64,000 bases of DNA from assembly GCA_900239685.1 (NCBI GenBank), contig OENT01000102.1, positions 124,001-188,000 of the forward strand. Reading direction: 5' to 3'. Position 1 is the stretch's first letter. Every line of letters begins with the position of its first letter. Position numbers and translations under genes: made by a program. Positions 44,493 through 57,847 of the stretch are shown piece by piece. The notes below the pieces were generated by a model. It saw nothing but the letters and a program-made list of their open reading frames with translations. It did not search any database and had not been told where the DNA came from. This DNA is from Rotaria macrura. Lineage: Eukaryota > Rotifera > Eurotatoria > Philodinida > Philodinidae.

Positions 44493-47400
44493 GCTAAACA
44501 AAAATAGTAAGGTTATTCAAACTTATTGATTAAATTTTGAAATTTTTTCATAACGAATCTGATTGAAATATCGTTGCTTTCTGCAAAAGATACTCTTCAA
44601 AAGTTACTTTTCCAATGCAATATTAGAAAAAAATCTTTATACGTTTTGCTGGGAATAATTATGTATATTCGAAGTCTAAATATAGAATTTCGATAATTAT
44701 CATCTCGGACAACATAAGTTAATATCACTAAGGATACAAGATACAAAAAAAAACACTAATCATTCCATTCTAACTACTTTCATATAAATTGAAAAAGTGT
44801 CCGTAATACGTCATCAGAGTGCATTTATCAGATCATTTTTTCATACCTTCTATTGTGTGGATACTACATTTCAGGGATTTTTAAAATTATTTATGTTAAC
44901 ATGTGACTCTGCAACTCTTTCTCTGGAAAATCGGATTGATAAATACAGTTTTTTTTATAGAATGTAGTACTGACGATTGTTGTAGTTCCTACAGACTTGT
45001 CACTGAATAAACAAAAGTGTAAAAGCATATATATATATATATATATATTGATATCAACAGCTGTAAGGAAACTTTAACTCAACAGCTTATCTTTCTAAAA
45101 ATGGATTGTATCACTTCACTATGATTTGTAAAAGTTCTAAAACTTCGATGTCGTATTCTCTATTATACAAAACTAGGATTTAGTTATATCGACTTATGAT
45201 GAAATATCTTGAAAAATTCAAAAACCTACAAGTAAACTTGATATTGAGCACTCTTTCCTTCACAAGAATCGAAATTAAAACTCTTTAGAGCATCATCTAC
45301 ATTAAATGTTGAGATGTGATGCTTTGTTCATGCTCCAGGGCTTAATTCATAGTACAATTCCAAATCATTTATGAATGACTTAGGTTAGTAATCGTAGCTT
45401 TCAAGGAATTATGATTTCAAATCCTGTACAGAGTTCTCTTCAGGTCAACCAATACAACATCTCTTGTCTAGGTCATATAATTTTATTATTTAGCTTATCT
45501 GAACATTCGTAATCTTTCACTAAACAGAAGCAGTAGAACTCGTTTTGCAACAGTTTATGTCCATGGAGTACGAAATCATCATTGTAAGCGATATTTCTAC
45601 TTTATGTTTTGCTTTTACTACAATATAAACAAGCACCCAAGATAAATGAAATTTTGCGTGCCATTGGAACCACTAATTTTCTATATTTACAACAAAGTAT
45701 TGTTCAAAAACAAGCTTTCAAGCGATTAAGTTATCAAAGATAATACCAACCTGATAAAACATTTTCTACTCAAAATCGATTCCTTCAATAGGCTTCTCAA
45801 TGGATTTGCTTTATCGAATCAGAATGCATCGTAATAAATGCCCTGGGAAACGTTTTTAAAAATGTATTCAATACCATGCGCTCTGATTTGATGAAGTTAG
45901 ATGATCGAGAAACCTATTGAAGGAACCATGATTGTAAAGAAGATGCTGAATCCAGTTGGCGATTGTCCTCAAAATTTGATAGTTGTTAAACTAGATTTTG
46001 AGAGATGCATCTAGAAAATTTTTGCATATGTTTCTACTACTAGTACCAGAAATATGCGCAATGTTAAATGCATATTCATCAAGCAGATGAAAGCAAAACA
46101 TCGACATCTGGAAAACTTCTTTCTAGTGTTAGTCTTGTATTTTATAGGTTTTATTCTACGAACGAGATAAAGTCGGATATATTTTGACACAAGATATAAA
46201 ACAAAACTGCCGCACGATAAACTCAGATGATATGAAATGTGGACGTTCACTATGTTACTCAAAAATGAGTTGTACGAACCCTGCATTCGGTTCTGAAGGT
46301 AATTGTCATTGTCTCAATATGCATAGTAATCGATTGAACATTTTTGGTGTTTTTGAGATAAGCGACACAATGCGTGGAGATTTGTTCTGCGTTTTTCACC
46401 AACTAACAATAGTTCTTGTTCTATAAATCGGAAGTTGAGTGTACCAAAGGTTTTTATACTAAATAATTAAATTTTCGTCCAATTGTTGAAAAGAAAACGA
46501 TCTGTAATGTATGAACTGTTGTAACTGAAGACGTTTATAAATATTACATAGATCAAATCGAAAAATTGCTTCTTTGACACGTTATATGTGATACTGATCG
46601 AATTACATTTGATGAAGACCGATAATATTCTACATAAATCCTTGATGATATGGGAAACTGCTCAACGCTGCTACTGAGACCATGAATGTAATGCACTCTT
46701 GCTTACAAATTCCCAGTATTCTTTTCTGTTGTTTTCTCTTTTCATAATTTAAACAGTTCTTCAGTACATTCTATACTATTGATATTAGAATTAGGTGCTT
46801 TTTACAATGGATGAGAGTATAGGCGAAAAAAGTTTGTTTAATTAGTTGACTCGATGAATAAAAGAATTCGAAATACATTTAGCTAGTACTATTCAAGCCT
46901 GAATCGTCTTATTTTCGATGATTGGACAAAAAAATATTGGTTCAACATTATAGGTACGACTTATTTTTCAACAAAGTTATGACAAAAAAGAATCATAGAT
47001 ATTTACACAGAATGCCGTTTCTCTCAAATGCATGAAAACTCTACGATTATTTTAAAGATGTATTTGCCTTTTCTGTTTGTTTCCAGATAAAAGAATGTTC
47101 AACAATTGAGTCAAGTACATGTTAAAAGAGTCAAAATTCTCTGTAGAGAAGAGTGTATGCATCATAACAATCATGTCTGAGCGGCACTTCTAACCTTGTC
47201 GTTTCGTCAAGTCACTTATCACGACACATTTTTCAGGAGAAAAAAATATGAAAATCTGAAATCAATCTACCTAATTGATGACACTAGCTTATTTTATTCA
47301 TGATTACACTAATATTACGAGCCATGTAGTAACTCAAAGAATATTTATTAGCAATGGCTTTTCAAAACCTTAACTACATTATATCATTTTTATATTCGAA

Positions 47401-47552
47401 AAAGACTCCCTACTTATTTAACCTATTCAGAATTAGAATAAAGGATATCTAAAGAAGAGGTAAGCGAAATAGTTGGACCAATAAACGCCATAGTATGAGT
47501 TTACACATCTTTTTCATAGAACAATTTTATATAGTTAAGAAAAGAAAATTAA
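44493..47552. other. Gene-poor region with one cysteine-rich open frame
   Basis: No firm gene in 3 kb. TCCTTCAATAGGCTTCTC (45790 region) is mirrored about 110 bp later by its reverse complement with one mismatch, a small foldback. A TA microsatellite lies at 45029-45049. Confidence 0.4.
46184..46426 (+). other. Cysteine-rich open frame, possible EGF-like exon relic
   Basis: A plus-strand frame contains MKCGRSLCYSKMSC and GNCHCLN; the C...C...C...C.C spacing recalls an EGF-like module. No signal peptide, splice context or partner exon was found, and the minus strand is open too. It could be a decayed exon or chance. Confidence 0.15.
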
Positions 47553-49480
47553 TTACCACATACTACATATTTGGCTGAGGTCAATCCTCTGACTCCAAAC
47601 GTGCAGCCGATACGCTTTAAAAAGGGCACTAGATGAATTCTCGTGTGTCTCTCCTGTAGGAATAATGATTCCAGTATCCATCACCATAATCACCGGATTA
47701 CTTTGTGGCTCTTCCAAATTAATGTATGATCAGATAATATTATCAATGATGAAAGAAAAAATCTACTACTTACTGGTAACTAATTTAGAAGATTTTTGTG
47801 GTAGATAACTTGAAATGAGAGACACAATCATAATACCAATAGCCAGAAATAAAATCAAGGTCACGCTCACTATTGCTGCAATAAATGGAAGCGTATTTTT
47901 GTCTAGCTTAAGAAGTTTCTTGCTTGTTCCGTGCATGTTAGCGATAATCAAAGAAAGTGAAGCTTTCAAAACTAGACAATTATGTACGATACGAAATAAT
48001 TTACCTTTTTTTTATATCGTGGGTCATTTTATGGTTTAGAGAGCACAAGGAGAAAATAGTGACTCGTAAGGTCAGGTTGCATAAGTCGGAAGTGTATTCA
48101 AGAAAATATACTAACACATTGAGAATATGCAAACTTCAATAATGGACAAAAGTCGAAATATACTAGAAGAATGATGGCATTTTGTTGAGATATAAGTTTC
48201 ATGTCGCATTTTCTAATTAAACATATGAAATTTGTCCTCCTGGTTACTTCGCATAATAAAAAGAGGCCTCAATTTAATGAAACGATTTTCGAATATTTAT
48301 GCTCAAGTTATTTATCTACCATTCTACTTTGTTGAACAAGTACAAACAAGTTTTAATGAAACTTTGCAAATGATCAAGACTGATGGCACTAACACAAAAT
48401 CATTAAATCATTAAATTCTTTTAAGTTATATTTCGAACTACTGCTATTTCTGTATGACAACCATTATATGCATTCTCACAATAGTTCTCGAGCGAATGTA
48501 CATATATCATATTGGCATGAAGGATTTGGACACCTTCGAAGTATTTATTGTTGATAGATCTGTCATGGCAGGCATAGCTGGTGATCAGTGACCAATTGTT
48601 ACTACTGTTTTAGTAGTTCATATGATTGAACGTTAATTTTTACGATAGCATACGACTTGTACAGTTGATAAGCTTGTTTATATGGTAATAAAAATGTTTC
48701 GCATGGATTTGTGTCAGTCGTTATCGATCTACAATTTGTATCCTTCACTGAATCGCATGCATGTTAAATCTGTTCGCTATATTAATTTCAACTGTTTTTT
48801 CAGTTATTGTAATGACGAGCATCGATCGCTGTCTTGAGAGTTATCGTGTCACAAAATACTTCTATGAAAGTAATACGTGAAATGAATTTCAATCATATTA
48901 AATTTACAACGCTATCGATTACGTCAGAACAGTATTTAAGCAGGCCATCCAAATGATTAAAAAACATATGTAAGCCAATCGATGTACAACTGTAATAAGA
49001 AGGTGAATGAGAAGACATTTTATTAGCTACTATTTCTGAAAGATAAAGACACCTCAAAGTCGATGGAAAGTAATTTCATTCGAAGAAAGATAAACAGAGT
49101 AGAATATATACCATTTATTAGAATATAATGTGTGTCCGCCAATAACCTTTGTTTAAAAAGTGTAACTTATAACAGTAATTCGATCAACGTGAAAGCATTT
49201 AAGACAATCCTATAAAAATGAATTGATATCTTGAATACGCTAGAGATGCTTTACTCACAGGCAACACAGATTGGCGTCATGTGAAGTGACAAGCACATGA
49301 TTTCACATATGTATTCATGTAATTGATGTTCTAATCTCTTGCTGAAAGTCAGACAATCTTGAAATTCTTTATTTGTGGTGGATTTCAAAGGTGACAAGGG
49401 TACTTGGAAAATATTGAAACAGACAACATTTTGAAGAGTATGTGGAAATGTTCGGAGTTCAAACATGCTTGTGAATCTTT
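47553..49480 (-). CDS. Single-pass membrane protein (C-terminal three exons)
   Basis: Three minus-strand exons join in consistent phases: one ending at 49259 (T|GTGAGT; upper limit about 49480), 47774-47971 and 47553-47710. The first carries VVCFNIFQV and several cysteines. The second gives FLKASLSLIIANMHG, then a clear transmembrane helix (LPFIAAIVSVTLILFLAIG). The third encodes a cytoplasmic tail of about 50 residues ending SQICSMW-stop. The arrangement just before the membrane (an F..KASL.LI strand) is reminiscent of a SEA-type domain, but this is weak. Upstream exons that would supply a signal peptide and ectodomain were not found above 49.5 kb, so the protein is N-terminally incomplete. 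The intron 47972-49258 is 1.3 kb. Confidence 0.45.
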
Positions 49481-50933
49481 AACGTTGATTTAAACACGCA
49501 GTTATTTCCACTAAATTTTTGCTTACACGGAGTACAACGACAAAAAACTTGAGTTATGAGTGTCAAAGCACTTTATATTCCTAGCATTAGAAAACAAATG
49601 CGCTTTAATCTACAAATAATGAATATTTCATTGATTTTACACTCTATAACGAAAACAAATTTGGGTAAACAACCGCGTTTTTACACTCAGCATGAATCGC
49701 TCATTATTACGAGTCTATTCTGAGCGTTTAAGTGCATTTTTTCTAAAATTTGATCTATCTAAAGAGTGTCTACTTCTAAAAAATACATTTTTAGTTTTTC
49801 TCTTCATAATAGCCTAAGAAATGTATCGGTTCTCCCTCTCATAAGCCTCGGGACACGTTTTATGATCATAACCATCCTATATCCCCACCGAAACACTGTT
49901 GTCTTCCATGAATTGTCGTCCATCAAAAATATCTTTCAACTGCTGCTACTAGTGTTTTGATCGTATAAAGCATGTGCTGCCAAGTTCAATTGGTATTATT
50001 AGAATGAAACAGTGTGTGACGACCGCTAATTATTGTTGACTTATGTTATATGCTCTTGTCTTGAATTGCCTTGTATGCACTTTTCAATGACATCAAGCTG
50101 TGTACAGTGACCTATTGGAATAGAGTCAATATTCAATGTGATGCACTACATTATATGTCTGAATATTTTATCAGAGAATGAAAACTAACGTTTCTTATCA
50201 GTGATGTTACAGTTCAACTGATATGAATTCTAATGAAAACTTTTAGATTAATAAACATGGAAGTAAAAGAAAATCAAACTAATTATGTTTCGTAAAATTT
50301 CCAAGAATTATCAAACATATCAGATATTTGGAATACATCCGCCAGATAACCTCAATCAGCTAGTCACTTCATGTCATCAGGTATTAGAAAAATAAAAGAA
50401 CTTCATGCCAAGGAGTAGTTGAACAATTGATTCACTAGACAAACAAAAGTATAAAAAGACTTGAAATTATAGTGTTATTATCACCATCCACATCACTGCA
50501 TACTGTCGATATGCTTTACTATTAATTATCTAATTTACGAACTTGTTCTCAATCATGCGTTGGAGTTAGCAAGAGATAAGATCGATTAGAAACATATTGA
50601 GCACGCAAAAGCGTGACATCAGTCAAAATAAAAATTCGATAATGTTGAATTGCTAAGCATGATACTATCACTGTTCATAGTCTTCTACATAGGCTTGATC
50701 TTCACTACACAAGTTTATACTGTATGAAAAAAAGGGATTGGCTGAGAAGTTAATGCATGTATGAGGATCCAATTCGATATATATATATGTATATACTAAT
50801 TAAAAGGCCATCTTCTCTTTTGGTAGTTCCTCTATTATTGATCAGTATGAAATCACACTCTATCTAGAAGTCTTGGATTCTGATTGATTCATTTACTTTC
50901 ATGTGAAGACACGCTTAAAGTTAATACTGTAAT
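49481..50933. other. Gene-free stretch
   Basis: No gene recognised. It could hide short upstream exons of the minus-strand membrane protein; none was convincing. Confidence 0.4.
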
Positions 50934-50941
50934 GTTTCTCG

Positions 50942-51163
50942 CAGGGGCGTGCGGAAGTCTCGAGAGCAGGAGGGGGGTCGTAACCACTCCGCATCTCAAT
51001 ATTTCAAAAGCAGGGGGACGTAAGGTCTTTATTCATATCAATTCAGCAACTATAGTCCCCAGAAAAGAGCATTTTTTCAATTTTTTTGTACCAAAAACAC
51101 AAAATTTTAAAAAGCAGGGTGGGGGGAGCGTTACGTCCCCTCCCCCATGTCGGTACGCCCCTG
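50942..51163. mobile_element. Non-autonomous hAT element (222-bp MITE) with 8-bp target duplication
   Basis: The element starts CAGGGGCGTGC and ends GTACGCCCCTG, so its termini are inverted repeats beginning CAGGGGCGT, a typical hAT terminus. It is flanked on both sides by the identical 8-bp GTTTCTCG (50934-50941 and 51164-51171), the hAT target-duplication length. The interior is unusually G-rich on the plus strand (runs of six G near both ends) and has no transposase. The overlapping open frames are not genes. The perfect duplication implies a fairly recent insertion. Confidence 0.92.
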
Positions 51164-51171
51164 GTTTCTCG

Positions 51172-54100
51172 TGTATCTAAGCTCAAAGTTGATACATTTT
51201 AACAGGTTATGTAGCGATGTGAGCTACAGACGAGTATCCGTCTACTTATCACCATTTATTTTTTGTTTTTGTGTTTTCTACAATCGTAGAGAAAAATCAT
51301 TGAATCACATGTTTCTTTTTTCTGATTAAAACAACATTTACTTCGTTAAAAATGTTTATTGTCTTTAATTGAATTCTATTGATCATTGCCTAATGGATGT
51401 CAATACTACTTCATCTACGTGAAAAAAAACGTGTAGAGAATTTTATATTGGTAAGATAAAAATTTAACATAAGCGAAAGCATTGCCTTTTATTTTAGAGA
51501 TAATATTTCTATGATATGTCGGGATAATTAAAAGAGGAAGTTTCTTATTGTGATGAAGACAATGGGATGATTATGTTGCGTTCATTCCATTGCGTATGAT
51601 AACTAGAGCATTTGTAAGATATTTTTTTCTGTTTTAAGAAAACAGATATACGACGAAAAACAGTTCAATTTCGTTATTCTGACATAAGCAGTATTTCTTT
51701 CGAATACTTTTCCTGCTAGCATGATCTTTTTTATCCATATAGACTATTCTTTAATCGAAAATCGAATGACATCAACAAATCCGTGATGCCGAATCCTTCC
51801 TTCTCGATAGAAAAATACAAGATATCGACAGTTCATTTAAATGAGACTAATGCGTTCATATTCAAAAAAGCGAATTTAAATTTTGCTTTCCTCAAATGGT
51901 TCATGTCGTTAGTAACCAACGAACGAAGCAACCATTCATCTCGTTTCTTTTTCTTGTTAACTGCATCCTTTTTTTTATACAGTCAGATTCAATTTATGAC
52001 GACCTGTGATTAGTGAAAGTGCACAAATGCTAGTCGCGTTCTTTTCTCTATTGTGTATCTCTAACGACAAGAATTGTATGATTTTGAAAGATGAATTACA
52101 TCAATCATCCTCAAAAAATAATGATCAAAATAAGAAATATTTCTGGCGAATGGCAAAACGATCGATCGAAATTACTCTCTATCTCTCTCTCCAACATTTG
52201 TGCATTCGAATTTAAAATATTTCTTTCAAATGTAAACTGTGAAGCTCCTAAAGAAATCCGAACAAATGATATTAAGAAATTCAAAATTGCGATTTCAACA
52301 ACATAAAGACCCAGAAACTTTTGTTGCAGATGATTGTAAAGTGCACAGTCATCATCTAGATTTGTTTTTTATTCTTCGACAACTTAATAAAAGGACTATA
52401 TGGATGCGTACATTGACATTAAATAATTTTGATTTCTATAAACTATGATCCATAATATGGGATGATTGAGAATTCACGCATGAGCAAGAGCTTAATATAT
52501 TTTAAATAACAAATATTGCTTGTTCAGTATTTCTCCAATGTGATGATTCGTTTCTACTATGCATGAAAGATTCGTTTTTAATCTGTTTACTGTGTTCGAA
52601 TAATATTCATCTCGTATGTTATGTATATTTCTTACAATGAAAATAAAATGTATAATCTTTACAGCATCCATATTTTTCGCAAATTTAGATTCGATATCTT
52701 AAAAAAATAATTCTAATTCAACAGAAACAGAAACAGAAGCAAAACAAATCTTTTGTATTAGCAAATCATGATTCAATCGATTCGACTATTGGAAAAACTT
52801 TCAAATTTCACAGCAGTCTTCTAATATTGCTTCATTACATTCGATGAACTCTTTGAAGTTGCATTAATGGTTTTAAATTAGATAAAATTGAATAAATTGA
52901 CCAGTATCAATCTGAGAGATACTATTGATGGTAACATGATGAAATAGAAATATCGTTGAAAATTTCATCATTTTGTCAAGTCTATGATTTTTGTGGTAGA
53001 ATAAAGTATTTCGATCTTCAATTAAACAAATAATAAACATCTGCTGATCAATCTTAAAGAATCTTGACAGTAGACCTTAGCTTGCATCGACTAGTAGTAA
53101 AGCATTCTGTTGTGCTTACTTAGAGCACGAAGATAAATCGATGTAAAAAAACAAATGTTTTTTTCTGCTTTTCAGCCGCATACTAGTCATGATGAGTCTC
53201 GATCCTATTGATTAATAATATTTCGAAGCAACGTTGCGAAAGAAACAAGCGCTAACTGCAATCAATTCGGATTCTTAGTAAAATAAATCGGTCTGGTTGA
53301 TTTGCTCCCACACTATCATACTTCATTGTTTGTGGTCTTTGAAACGATTCATGAGTTAGAAGTTTATATTATACTCGAATTTTTTTAATCTGATATCGCA
53401 ACCTGCGATATACACAAAATGTAATACAGTCACCAAGACAATTTGCAGACAAGTTTTTCGTATTTGTGAATCAAGGGCTCACGCTCGTGTCCAGTTAACT
53501 ATCACTACTTCTTTGATTGTCAAAGTGTCAAATTTGTTTTGCTAAATCGAAGCAATCAAGTCATTCGAATGTTATTCGCCCATATTATTAGTTGCGCAAC
53601 TAACTTTTGGATTTGAATACAAAATTTATTGATTTCGAAGTGATTTGAAAAGCGATACATTCAGAAAAAGATTTACAGTCTGTCTTTTACTTCTAGTATG
53701 TTCTCTTCATGCATATTTTGTTATTTATTCACTTAGAAGGATTTGAAAAAAAAACAATTCTAAACGTAGATTGAAATAGAAGTATTGTTTGCTTTGCGGA
53801 TAACATTCTTCTTTCTATGAATTCTATTGAATTATGATCAATATTGTGCAATATTTTACATAGCTCAAATGGAATACTCCTAGTGAATACATTTTGAAAA
53901 ATTAATATGCGAAGAAATAAGCATTATAAGTTCATTCATTTTTATAAATAAGGGAAAAAGCAGTATCAAATTTACCAACATTATAAAAGGTTCTAGGAAT
54001 ACTTTCTGAAAACATGTAAAGTAAATTAAGATGTTGCTTTAAGGAAAAAAAACAATTCTCATAACTCGTATGTTTAAAGTATCAACTTTTCATAGTGCAT

Positions 54101-55366
54101 AGCACAAAAAACCTGTTTATGATTAGAAGAATTTAATTGTGCCCAATTGAAAATAATTGGCATATAGTTTAACATGAAAATATACATCTTTCTTTTCGTT
54201 CGTTTTAAAAGTTGTACCGTTCCAAAAGCTGATTCGAAAGCAAGCACCTGATAGTCATTAATGAGTAAAACGATTTATTAAGGATGTATCATTCGATATG
54301 AGGATTGATAATAATCAGCCAGATACTGCATCTTAAACGAAGTTCAATATTTAAATAGAACAAAGGTCGATTCATTACCCATAGGAAGACCTTATTATTT
54401 ACGTATTAAAGAAATTGTCAAGAAAAAAATATTTTCTTTTATGAAAGGGTTATACGAGAAAATATGATGATAAACTATGATTGATGATTGTCTATGAAAT
54501 CTATCAAGTAGCACTGATTTGCTAGCATGCGTTGTAATCGAATTGAAGTCACAACATAAAAATGCGGCTTGAAAATCGACAAATCTTTGCATATTTTATT
54601 TTTTTAATTTATTTAAATAAATAAAACATAAAGCGTTCAAGGTTGTGTAATTGTCAGATATGCAGTCGTTTTGTGTGATGTAGACAAGAAATACGATCAA
54701 CAATCAATATTCTATTTTGTACTCAAACAAATACAAATAGTAGCATGCCTCAACGAACCCTTTGGATTCGTAGAAAGCAAAATAGTAACTACAATAGATT
54801 TAAAATGATTACCAATTTTTCGTGAATTTTAAATCGAGAGTCCTGTGAAAACAATTTCTTCAATAAAATTTATCGTCTTGTGACAACGAATGGATTTCCT
54901 ATAATAGTGTATCGTCTACGTCACAAAGTACGATTCAGTTGTGATTGAGAGTGTCCCTACGATGATAATCGAAATATTTTAGCCTTCAAAAGTACTTAAT
55001 CGATTTACATATCAAACTATTGCGAACATTTTCTATAAACATCACGTGAATTGTCTATATGTTGTACTCATAAATATTTTATGAATCGTAAAGAAAATCG
55101 ACATCGATCATTGTAACTGTTCAATCATAATTGAATTTAAACTTACAAGATAAAAGAAAACCATACTAGAACGCGTTACAAACATAAATAATCAACAAAT
55201 ATCTTTTTAGTCTGATACGAGAGATGTGCATGTGCAATTTAAGAGGGAACGATCGGACTGATAAATCGCTATTGAGCCGGGGCAATGTGCAGCATGAAAG
55301 TCCTAATAAGCTATGAGCATTCTAAAAATACTTCATGTCACTAGATTTTTCATGGTGCCATATAGT
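51172..55366. other. Gene-poor region between two hAT-type insertions
   Basis: About 4.2 kb with no recognisable gene. Overlapping short plus-strand frames between 51783 and 52448 lack motifs, splice continuity or a credible start. Otherwise AT-rich sequence. Confidence 0.45.
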
Positions 55367-55374
55367 ATGCTGTC

Positions 55375-55905
55375 CAAGGGGGAAACATCTTGGTTTTTGG
55401 ACTTTATAGTTTTCTAGATAAATGCAAGCTTGGAAAATCTAATGGAGAATATCAACAAATAGAAGGCCTGAAGGAGTCCCTAGGAGTACAAGAAAAACGC
55501 AGAGAAACTCATTGGTTAGATATGAAATTTTATTAACTGAAATCCCAGCCAAAATGAGCTTTTGGAACTGAAAAAGCTTCGCAAAATTCCAAAGTGACTG
55601 TGAGGATATTGAGTTGTTCTCGAATTCATGAAGAGCATCAAGGAGTAGCTAGGAGTACGAAAAAAATTTAGAAAACTCCATTGCAACCAAGCGAAATTCT
55701 CAAAATTGTACAAAAAACAGTGAAAATGAGGCTCCCGGGAAATAATTCCACAAAGTTCAGTAACAGATGTGAAAATGTTTTATCTGCCACGAATCGACGA
55801 ACAACACAAAGGAGTAGTTAGGAGTACAACAAAATTTGGACAAAATCAGAATCTACGCCAAAAGTTCATTACTACAAAAACGACGAAAAAGATGTTTCCC
55901 CCTTG
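55375..55905. mobile_element. Non-autonomous hAT-type element carrying three 169-bp tandem units
   Basis: Perfect 17-bp terminal inverted repeats (CAAGGGGGAAACATCTT at 55375-55391, its reverse complement at 55889-55905) bound a 531-bp element. The identical 8-bp ATGCTGTC lies on both sides (55367-55374, 55906-55913), as in hAT insertions. The interior is built of three diverged tandem units marked by GGAGTNNNTAGGAGTAC at 55473, 55642 and 55811, exactly 169 bp apart. Other parts of the unit are alike but degenerate. No transposase is encoded. The termini are intact and the duplication perfect, so the copy is recent even though its units have diverged from each other. Confidence 0.9.
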
Positions 55906-56010
55906 ATGCTGTCGATAATTTAAATCACTACCCAGCCAGGTATACATCTAAAAGAAACACCTTAAAACGACATTTTAACGATTTCTTGAACGCATTGCAG
56001 TATTAACAAC

Positions 56011-56292
56011 TTGAAATATGCAGATTTTTTCAAAGATCAATGCGTTGACCGCTCGAATTTTACACAAACTTCTCTAAACGATTTTTCGCTACGTCCAGTG
56101 AAAAATATACCTCGGAAAAAAAAACAACTAAATTCACTTATGAAACAATGGAAAGGTACCTTGCCCGAAAATGATGCATTGTCTACTTTTGTGAGCGAAT
56201 TCAAAGTGAGAAGAATCCCCTCTTCATATGCAGAAATACGTTCTTCATCGTTCCAGTTTATTATGGAAAGCTTTCGTGTCAGTTCAAAATAG
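56011..56292 (+). other. 93-codon open frame of unknown nature
   Basis: An ATG-started frame with a basic RPVKNIPRKKKQLNSL segment and a polar C-terminus, lying 100 bp after the tandem-bearing hAT element. It has no known domain, no clear splice sites and no membrane segment. It could be a remnant of a mobile element, or chance. Confidence 0.15.
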
Positions 56293-56947
56293 ATCTCTAT
56301 TTGAATTCAAACTGTTCTGAACAGTTCTATTAACTAATGGAATTCGTTCATCTCGGTTTCTTCATTGACAAAGCATACACCAAAGGAGTCTCTCTACATA
56401 AAATGGTTTCTTTTAAAATTCTCTAGAGAGATGTCTAAGAATGGATCCTTCGAACTGATGAAAATACTCCTATAGGTAAAACATAATTGCTGAACAAAAG
56501 AAGGTTTTCTTAGCCATCAACATCAATGTTGAAAGCATTCGTTTTCGCTCGACAAGTTCAGTCAATACATGTTAACATTAAAGTAGAACACTGAACCAAT
56601 CCAACTAACTTTTTCCATGTTCCAAAAACAAAATGTTTTGCCCATCGATTTTTCATTAATAATTATTTAGAATTTAATCCTATTAGAAAAAAATTCTTTA
56701 ATTTCTAACTTATCCGACATGATAAATTGAAAGATACGAATCATCTTGTTTTCCTATTATTTTCCTGGTATCCTGATATGTTGGGTAATCTCCATTAGTC
56801 TGAAGAAATTATTTAAACAGTGTCGTTTAAGTAAAACTAGATTATTTTTCTCAATATCACAATTGGTTGACATAATTTGTCGATACGGTTTTCTTTAAAC
56901 TATATGATTATTTCAATACATAGAGAATGGGTAGCATCAATTTAGCA

Positions 56948-57170
56948 ATCAACTTTCGCCAATTGCCCAAAGTCATGTTGCACATTAAAATTTCATCTCT
57001 AATCACAGTGAACTTTCGGTAGTTGCCAATAGTCTAGTTTCGTAAACGACGTCATTTTTATAAAAACACAATTTTCAATAGTTGCTGTAAGTCAAGGGCC
57101 AAAGTCAGCTCTTGGACATTCCTATTTCTCCAATTTTCATAGTATCAGCTACATAGAATAGCTAAATTAT
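56948..57170 (+). repeat. Dispersed repeat, copy 2
   Basis: Relative of 40858-41048 in the same orientation, about 16 kb away; the shared blocks are listed there. The flanks do not match each other, so this is a dispersed family and not part of a larger duplication. No terminal repeats or target duplication were found. Confidence 0.7.
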
Positions 57171-57847
57171 AGTTTTCATCAGTTAAATTCATGTAACATC
57201 TTTAACTTCCTGGAAATGATTATCTCTCAAATCACGGAATCAATGAATGAGTGGCAGTCATTCATTAACATTCGTATAAGAGACATACTTCTTAGTTCAT
57301 AAGAATATTACTAAAGATAACCTTTTTTTACATTGTTAAAATAACAATAAAATGAAAACAGCTACTGTTCTACAGTTTTAAAACGAGTAACAAAAATGAA
57401 AGAAACATCATATGTACTCTTTCGAAGATTCGATCATATTTACACAAATTTTGTTTTTGAATAACATTGAAAGAATAGAACATTAGAACTAAGAGTGAAA
57501 GTAAAAAATAGCATTGCACTAAATAGTAAATAAAAGTAATAAACAAAATGCATTAACTCGATGGATTGTATATGCGTAGGTATAGATATATGTGCAGAAA
57601 GAGAAGCCAAGCCAAACTTAGCTAAGAAATCATGATGATCATTATGAAGGTGATTAAACAGTGTATTACTGAATTGATTGTCACCGTATTTCGCCGTTTA
57701 ATATCGTTTACAACCTTTCATGATGATATTTTTTTTCTTGCGTTTCGGATAAAATACATCGACATTATTGCACCACAATTGAGTACGTAAGTATATAAGT
57801 AAGAAAGAAGAGCACTGTTAAATACATTTTGATTGTCTAATTTGGAA

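Noticed and set aside
50884-51180. 98-codon frame with a glycine- and proline-rich end
   Set aside because: It lies across the hAT MITE; its composition is explained by the G-rich interior.
51783-52448. Chain of overlapping plus-strand frames
   Set aside because: Different frames, no splice continuity and no recognisable motifs; consistent with chance in AT-rich DNA.
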